Below, one piece after another: positions 6,592 to 10,798 of a stretch of DNA of 10,798 bases (position 1 is its first letter; each line of letters opens with the position of its first letter). The translations under genes were made by a program, and so were the position numbers. A model generated the notes under the pieces. The model did no database searches and was not told the DNA's origin. It saw nothing but the letters and a program-made list of their open reading frames with translations. The DNA is from an uncultured Candidatus Competibacteraceae bacterium (GTDB lineage: Bacteria > Pseudomonadota > Gammaproteobacteria > Competibacterales > Competibacteraceae): the NCBI GenBank assembly GCA_937872125.1, contig CALMNY010000275.1:1-10798 (forward strand), given 5' to 3'.

Positions 6592-9510
6592 TCAACTACT
6601 GCTGTTCTGGCTCAGCAACATCCGCAATTTGTGGCCTAAATCAGCCTTCCGGTAAGGCTTGGCCAACACCTCGACGGCGGCCGTCAGTTCGCCGTTGCCG
6701 ATAGGCGCGTGTTCGGTGTAACCCGAGGTCAGGAGCACCCGTAAACCCGGATAGCGGCGCTGCGCTTCGGCGGCCAGCTTGACGCCATCCATCGCGCCCG
6801 GCATGACAATGTCGGTGAAGAGCAAGGCGATATGGGGCGTGGTTTCCAGCACCTGTAATGCGGTCGCAGCGTCAGCCGCCTGCAAGGGCGTATAACCTAA
6901 ACCACGCAAGGCATTGACGGCGAACTGGCGGACATCGGCGTCGTCCTCGACGACCAGAATCGTTTCACCCCGCCCCTGAATCGAGGTGTCGGCCACACGC
7001 GATTCCAGGACCGGTCGCGCTGGAACAGCGGTCCGGGGCAGGTACAGCCGAACCGTAACGCCCCGGCCCGGTTCGCTGTGGATGGTGATATGGCCGCTGG
7101 ACTGCTTGACCAGTCCGTAAACCATGCTCAGTCCCAGCCCGCTGCCCTTACCGGTTTCCTTGGTGGTGAAAAACGGCTCGAAGGCGCGCTCCAGCGACTC
7201 GGCCGTCATGCCCACGCCGGTGTCACTAACCGCCAGCATCACATAGGGGCCGGGCCGCACCTCGGTTTGCGGCGTGGCTTCCTCCTCTTCGATCAGCATG
7301 TTGGCGGTGGTCAGCGTGAGCCGGCCGCCCTGGGGCATGGCGTCGCGGGCATTGATCACCAGATTGAGCAGGGCATTCTCGAACTGGGCCGGATCCACCA
7401 GGGTCTGCTCCAGATCGCTGGTCAGCACCGTCTCGATTCGGATATTAGCGCCCAGCGTGCGCCGCATCAGTTCCAGCATCCCCAGCACCAGCTTGTTCAG
7501 ATCGGTCGGTTGCGCCAGCAAGGGTTGGCGGCGCGAAAACGCCAGCAACCGCTGGGTCAACTGCGCGCCCCGCTCCACGGCGTGCAAGGCTTGTTGCGCC
7601 AGGTCGTGCAGTTCCGGCTGCGTCGCCAGCTCTTCGTTCAGCAACTCCAGGTTACCCAGGATGACCGCCAGCAGATTATTGAAATCATGGGCGATGCCGC
7701 CGGTAAGCTGGCCGATGGCCTGCATTTTCTGCGCTTGGCGGAGTTGCGCCTCGGCGTGCTTGCGCCGAGTGATGTCGCGGACGATCACGATGGCGGCAGA
7801 CTTGGCGGTAAACCGCCGCAGGTCCGGCGGCCCGAACAAATCCCCCTGGGGATGGATTGTGGTGACCGGCGAAGTCTCGGCGAATCGAATGTCCAGCGGC
7901 ACAGTGCGCGATTCGAACCAGCGCCGGCCCGAGGCGGTCGTGAGTTCGTATTCAGCGACCTGGATTTGCTGGGCCTGCAACGCCCGGTGGATGATATCGA
8001 GAAAAAAGTTCGCCATGTCTGGCGTATGAATCTCGCTCAGCAATTTACCCCGGATCGGGGTATTACCGATGGTGATCCGGCCCCGGCCCGCCGCCAGGAT
8101 TTCCCGATAGCGGCCTTCCTCGTCTACCACGAACACCAGATCGGGAATGGCCTGGGCCATGGCGCGCAACCGCGCTTCGCTCTCCCGCAGGGCGTGGTCG
8201 GCCTGGTTGCGTTCGGCGATTTCCCGGCTGAGGGAGCGGTTGATTGTTTCCAGTTGCCAGGTGCGTTCCTCGACGCGCTGTTCCAGGGAAATGTTGGTTT
8301 CGCGCAGTTGTTCCTGCGCCTGCTGCATGGCGGCCCGCATGGTGTTGAATGAGCGGGTGAGTTCACCGAGTTCGTTGTTGGCGCTGATCGGAATGTCGGT
8401 CCGCAAGCGGCCCGCCGCCAGTTGCCGGGTAGCCTCGGCCAGGGAGGCAATGGGCCAGGCGATGGCGTCGGCGTGCTTTTTGGACAGCAAGCAGGCAACC
8501 AGCAGCATCAGAACAATCATCAGCATCAGGTTCCAGACCGTAATAGCGCTGGCGGCTTGTGTGGCCAGGATCTCCTGTTCGAGGCGCGTCCGGGCGTGCG
8601 CCGCCATGGCCTGGGTGAGCGCGATGGCCCGGTTGGCCAGCGGGTCGGTTTCCTGAGCCATGGTGCGCAATGCGATATTCCAGCCGTCGGACTGGCGCAG
8701 CCGGATCACTTCCTGGGCGAGGGCGGTGAAAATCCCCAGTTCGTTCTGGAGCAGGGGAATGATGGGGCGTTGTTCGCCCGTGAGCAGGGGATGTTCAGCC
8801 AGCCTGGTCAGCCGGGTTTGAACAGCGTTCAGAGCCTCCTGGAACCGATGCGCATAACTCAGGCCGTCGCTGCCCAGCATTTCCCGCAGCGAAAGATGGG
8901 CGACCGAGAACGCATCCTGAAGTTCAGCGATCTCTGCCAGCAGCGCTTTGCGTTCGGGACCGTCTACCCATCCTTTTTCGTCCTGAAACAGGACGGCGAG
9001 CAGGTCATGCAGTTTGGTTGCGCTGGGTTCAACATCCCGGGTATAGAGCAGCCGGGCCGGTTCGTTGCCCGGCGTGCGCACGATGTCTTGAACCCACCAC
9101 TGGGATTCCTGCACATCGGCGAGCAGGGTGCGGAGTTCCTGCAACTGCTGGGTGGTGCAATCTTGAGTGTGAAAGTAGGGGCAATCTTTCAACTGGCCGA
9201 GCGCAGGCTGAATTTCGCCTTGCCAGGCGTCCCGCCAGCCGTCCAGGAAGCGTGGATCGCCGAGCGTGATCCAGCCGCGCAGGCTGGCGAGTGAATGCCG
9301 GATGCCGGTGAGCAACTGGAACGAGGCCTGCGCTATCGGGCCGCTTTCGTTCGCCAGCCGGATCACCCTGGCGCGCAGATCGTAGGTGGTGATCAGCGCG
9401 ATGCCCAGCATGATCAGTCCGACCAGCGCCACCGAAAGGTGAGAAAACAGCAGTTGGCGACGCAGCGGCTGGCTGGTTTGGGCAGGCGGGGTTGTCACGG
9501 TGTTTATCAC
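6592..9510 (-). CDS. Membrane-bound hybrid sensor histidine kinase (sensor-HAMP-PAS-HisKA-HATPase-receiver)
   Basis: This 972-residue kinase should sense a signal in the periplasm and phosphorylate itself, then its own receiver. The order is: membrane segment about 24-43; periplasmic helical domain about 45-320, resembling four-helix-bundle or CHASE3-type sensors (SLASLRGWITLGDP, 73-86) with a Cys pair at 110 and 118; second membrane segment about 322-342; HAMP about 345-400; coiled coil about 395-445; PAS about 445-585; HisKA with phospho-acceptor His608 in GGIAHDFNN; ATPase domain with N-box NLVINARDAM (716-725), SDTGVGM (762-768) and GKGSGLGLS (787-795); receiver about 849-965 with acidic pocket EDD (855-857), phospho-acceptor Asp900 in FTDIVMPG, Thr928 and Lys951. 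All key residues are present. The start is GTG at 9510, 2 bases after the stop of the upstream gene and with no good Shine-Dalgarno, so it is probably translationally coupled. No DNA-binding output or HPt domain is encoded in the window. Ligand and target are unknown. Confidence 0.95.
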   Translation of the reverse strand: MINTVTTPPAQTSQPLRRQLLFSHLSVALVGLIMLGIALITTYDLRARVIRLANESGPIAQASFQLLTGIRHSLASLRGWITLGDPRFLDGWRDAWQGEIQPALGQLKDCPYFHTQDCTTQQLQELRTLLADVQESQWWVQDIVRTPGNEPARLLYTRDVEPSATKLHDLLAVLFQDEKGWVDGPERKALLAEIAELQDAFSVAHLSLREMLGSDGLSYAHRFQEALNAVQTRLTRLAEHPLLTGEQRPIIPLLQNELGIFTALAQEVIRLRQSDGWNIALRTMAQETDPLANRAIALTQAMAAHARTRLEQEILATQAASAITVWNLMLMIVLMLLVACLLSKKHADAIAWPIASLAEATRQLAAGRLRTDIPISANNELGELTRSFNTMRAAMQQAQEQLRETNISLEQRVEERTWQLETINRSLSREIAERNQADHALRESEARLRAMAQAIPDLVFVVDEEGRYREILAAGRGRITIGNTPIRGKLLSEIHTPDMANFFLDIIHRALQAQQIQVAEYELTTASGRRWFESRTVPLDIRFAETSPVTTIHPQGDLFGPPDLRRFTAKSAAIVIVRDITRRKHAEAQLRQAQKMQAIGQLTGGIAHDFNNLLAVILGNLELLNEELATQPELHDLAQQALHAVERGAQLTQRLLAFSRRQPLLAQPTDLNKLVLGMLELMRRTLGANIRIETVLTSDLEQTLVDPAQFENALLNLVINARDAMPQGGRLTLTTANMLIEEEEATPQTEVRPGPYVMLAVSDTGVGMTAESLERAFEPFFTTKETGKGSGLGLSMVYGLVKQSSGHITIHSEPGRGVTVRLYLPRTAVPARPVLESRVADTSIQGRGETILVVEDDADVRQFAVNALRGLGYTPLQAADAATALQVLETTPHIALLFTDIVMPGAMDGVKLAAEAQRRYPGLRVLLTSGYTEHAPIGNGELTAAVEVLAKPYRKADLGHKLRMLLSQNSSS

Positions 9511-9512
9511 GC

Positions 9513-10538
9513 TTATGGCCGGGTTGGAACGGCTTGCGCCGCCTGGCCAGAGGCCAGGTAGCGTTCAAGTTGTTGCAGTTGGGCTTGCAGGATGCCGGCG
9601 CGTTGATAGGTGTGTGCGGGAAATTTCAGCCCGGGATAAATAGGTTGAGGCGGCGGCTGGACGATGGCCAGATGCTTGTAGAGGAAGTCGAGCTGGGAGA
9701 CGATCATGGCGGCGATCAGATACACATCGCCCGGTTGCAGGTGGTCCAGCTCGGTTTGGCGAGTGTCAATCCTGAGCACCGCCAGACCCAGCCGGTCGAA
9801 AATGCGCACGATGCTGTGCAAGCATTCGATCAGCCGAAGGTAAACGTCGCTGGGCTGCTGGTCCGATTCAAAGGGAGGCTCGGCGGGAATGCGGACGGCG
9901 CCGGGATAGCGGGCCAGCAGGCGGGCGGAATAGGCAATCGCCAGCGTGACTTCCTGGTAGACATCGCTGGCGGAGATGTGCCGCTCCAACAGCAGGTTCA
10001 GTTGGCGATTCAGGGTCAAGAGGGTGGCGAAGTGATCCGCCGGCGCGGCATCGCTTCCGTTCACCGCACCACTGGTATCAGCGATTTGCAGTGAGTGCAT
10101 GATCTGTCGCAGCAGTTGGTGCGCCGCCCGTAACTGGGCCAGGACATCCTGCAGCTCAATATCGTCAGTGGGCCGTGGTAACGGCTGGGCGCGCGTGCGC
10201 GAGATTTCAAAGGAGAGCCGGTCGGTTTGCTCCCACAGGGTCAGCGATTGAAAATACAGATCGCGGGGGATGGTAGTGTGGATGCCGATGTCCAGTTTGC
10301 TGGCCCTGGACAAGCCCATAAACCGGCGCAAACGCTCCAGATCGCGGCTGAAGGTGGCGATCTGTTCGGCAAGTGCGGCGCTGTCGTTCCCGGCGCGAGC
10401 GGGTTCGGGTTCGCCGGCGTTGACTCCCAGAGCCAGCAGGATGAATCCCCCCAGCAGCAGGGTGCAAACCACGGTTCGAGCGAAGCCTCTGAACGCCGGT
10501 TCATGCGCAACGATCAGCCGCTGCTTCAGGTGAATCAT
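9513..10538 (-). CDS. Exported helical-repeat protein of unknown function, partner of the hybrid kinase
   Basis: I do not recognise a named family for this 341-residue protein. It begins with a basic stretch and a hydrophobic segment (about 21-40, TVVCTLLLGGFILLALG), followed by VNAGEP, which fits signal peptidase cleavage near Ala41; an uncleaved membrane anchor is also possible. The mature part is mostly helical and has a repeated motif P/A-x-D-V/L-Y: PRDLY (91), ASDVY (190), PSDVY (229), PGDVY (269) and a variant PAHTY (307), each followed by about 20 helical residues. The last four copies are 38-40 residues apart. The start is taken as ATG 10538, with GGAA 8 bases upstream. A TTG two codons earlier (10544) is the alternative. 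The gene ends 2 bases before the kinase GTG, so the two are almost certainly one operon. A periplasmic role as accessory sensor or binding partner of the kinase is inferred from that linkage only. Confidence 0.85.
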   Translation of the reverse strand: MIHLKQRLIVAHEPAFRGFARTVVCTLLLGGFILLALGVNAGEPEPARAGNDSAALAEQIATFSRDLERLRRFMGLSRASKLDIGIHTTIPRDLYFQSLTLWEQTDRLSFEISRTRAQPLPRPTDDIELQDVLAQLRAAHQLLRQIMHSLQIADTSGAVNGSDAAPADHFATLLTLNRQLNLLLERHISASDVYQEVTLAIAYSARLLARYPGAVRIPAEPPFESDQQPSDVYLRLIECLHSIVRIFDRLGLAVLRIDTRQTELDHLQPGDVYLIAAMIVSQLDFLYKHLAIVQPPPQPIYPGLKFPAHTYQRAGILQAQLQQLERYLASGQAAQAVPTRP

Positions 10539-10671
10539 ATTCAATTTCCGTTAGGTTACGATCTGCTGCGGGCGAGATAGACCCGATCCAAGGCCAGCGC
10601 GTCTCTTGAATCCATAGTTCACCCACAGGAATAAAGCAAGCCGGTTCGCCATGCCCGTTGCGGCGGCGAAG
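10539..10671. other. Intergenic region upstream of the exported protein-kinase unit
   Basis: About 130 bases that should carry the promoter of the minus-strand operon. The best sigma-70-like pair I find there, TTGCTT then TATGGA at 17 bases, is weak (3 of 6 each). A sigma-54-like TGGC...TTGC has 11 rather than 10 bases between the GG and GC doublets. An open minus-strand frame across the region is Arg-rich and unconvincing as protein. I see no RNA gene. Confidence 0.4.
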
Positions 10672-10701
10672 TTGACGCCGTCGCCGGCTGGGCGCTAGTA
10701 T
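10672..10701 (+). promoter_or_regulatory. Candidate sigma-70 promoter for a gene at the right edge
   Basis: TTGACG (10672-10677; 5 of 6 matches) and TAGTAT (10696-10701; 4 of 6 matches) are 18 bases apart on the plus strand. Transcription would begin near 10708. An imperfect inverted repeat (10660-10668 with 10676-10684, 8 of 9 pairs plus one G-T) brackets the -35 box and could be an operator or chance in GC-rich DNA. Confidence 0.4.
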
Positions 10702-10707
10702 CGCCAT

Positions 10708-10798
10708 GTGAACGATGAGGTTTTCCCGCTGGCGTTCGCCGTCGGGAATGAAAAGGGAATCTGGTGCGGCGGCTTTGAGGTCGCCAATTCCAGGGCTG
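10708..10798 (+). CDS. Possible start of a plus-strand gene, product unknown (truncated by right edge)
   Basis: An open frame of 30 codons from GTG 10708 to the window end reads VNDEVFPLAFAVGNEKG and then IWCGGFEV. It has mixed charged and hydrophobic residues and about 73 percent G or C at third positions, similar to the real genes here. An in-frame TAG at 10696 excludes an earlier start. No Shine-Dalgarno is present, and the predicted transcription start falls at or next to the GTG, so it would be leaderless or nearly so. The antisense frame, which ends at a TAG at 10698..10696, has the same third-position composition by construction and is the main alternative; its peptide is Ser/Thr/Pro-rich and less convincing. 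Too short to assign a family. Confidence 0.35.
   Translation, partial: MNDEVFPLAFAVGNEKGIWCGGFEVANSRA

Noticed and set aside
7078..8352. Plus-strand open frame of 424 codons opposite the hybrid kinase
   Set aside because: It lies antisense to the HAMP, PAS, HisKA and ATPase regions of an intact kinase, and its peptide shows no domain or motif.
10639..10655. Sigma-54-like sequence TGGC...TTGC on the minus strand upstream of the exported protein gene
   Set aside because: There are 11 bases between the GG and GC doublets instead of the strictly conserved 10, and the gene does not otherwise point to sigma-54 control.
10501..10707. Minus-strand open frame of 68 codons upstream of the exported protein gene
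   Set aside because: The peptide is rich in Arg and Trp with no pattern, has no Shine-Dalgarno, and it overlaps the start of the downstream gene in another frame.

Overview
The window is GC-rich, densely coded bacterial chromosome with high G+C at third codon positions. The encoded proteins (an AqpZ close to the E. coli protein, a fused CbiE-CbiT, a large PAS hybrid histidine kinase) look proteobacterial, most likely gammaproteobacterial. A Competibacter-like organism is a guess from impression only. I see no transposase, integrase, tRNA, rRNA, CRISPR array or phage gene, and nothing that clearly marks the window as an accessory island.

Layout. (1) Positions 1-3123, minus strand, hold a cobalamin (corrin ring) operon read right to left: cbiX (cobaltochelatase), cbiC/cobH (precorrin-8X methylmutase), cbiET/cobL (C5,15-methyltransferase/decarboxylase fusion) and the 5' part of cbiL/cobI (precorrin-2 C20-methyltransferase), which runs off the left edge. 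The last three genes overlap or touch at their start/stop codons. A REP-like palindrome lies between cbiX and cbiC. A candidate sigma-70 promoter precedes cbiX. (2) Positions 3206-3976, minus strand, hold aqpZ (water channel) with a strong Shine-Dalgarno and a clear intrinsic terminator that separates it from the cobalamin operon. (3) Positions 4198-6495, plus strand and divergent from aqpZ, hold a 765-residue protein of unknown function with an EF-hand-like loop, a Cys cluster, three predicted membrane segments and an Ala/Pro tail. (4) Positions 6592-10538, minus strand and convergent with the previous gene, hold a two-gene unit: an exported helical-repeat protein of unknown function, then a membrane-bound hybrid histidine kinase whose start lies 2 bases after the upstream stop. 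(5) At the right edge a possible plus-strand gene begins just after a promoter-like sequence.

How the genes work together. The cobalamin genes act in successive corrin-ring steps. An early cobalt-inserting CbiX suggests the cobalt-early (anaerobic-type) route, so cbi names fit better than cob names. The exported protein and the kinase are probably co-translated, and they may form a sensory unit in which the exported protein modulates the kinase's periplasmic domain; this is inference. The least understood content is the 765-residue membrane protein and the exported repeat protein.
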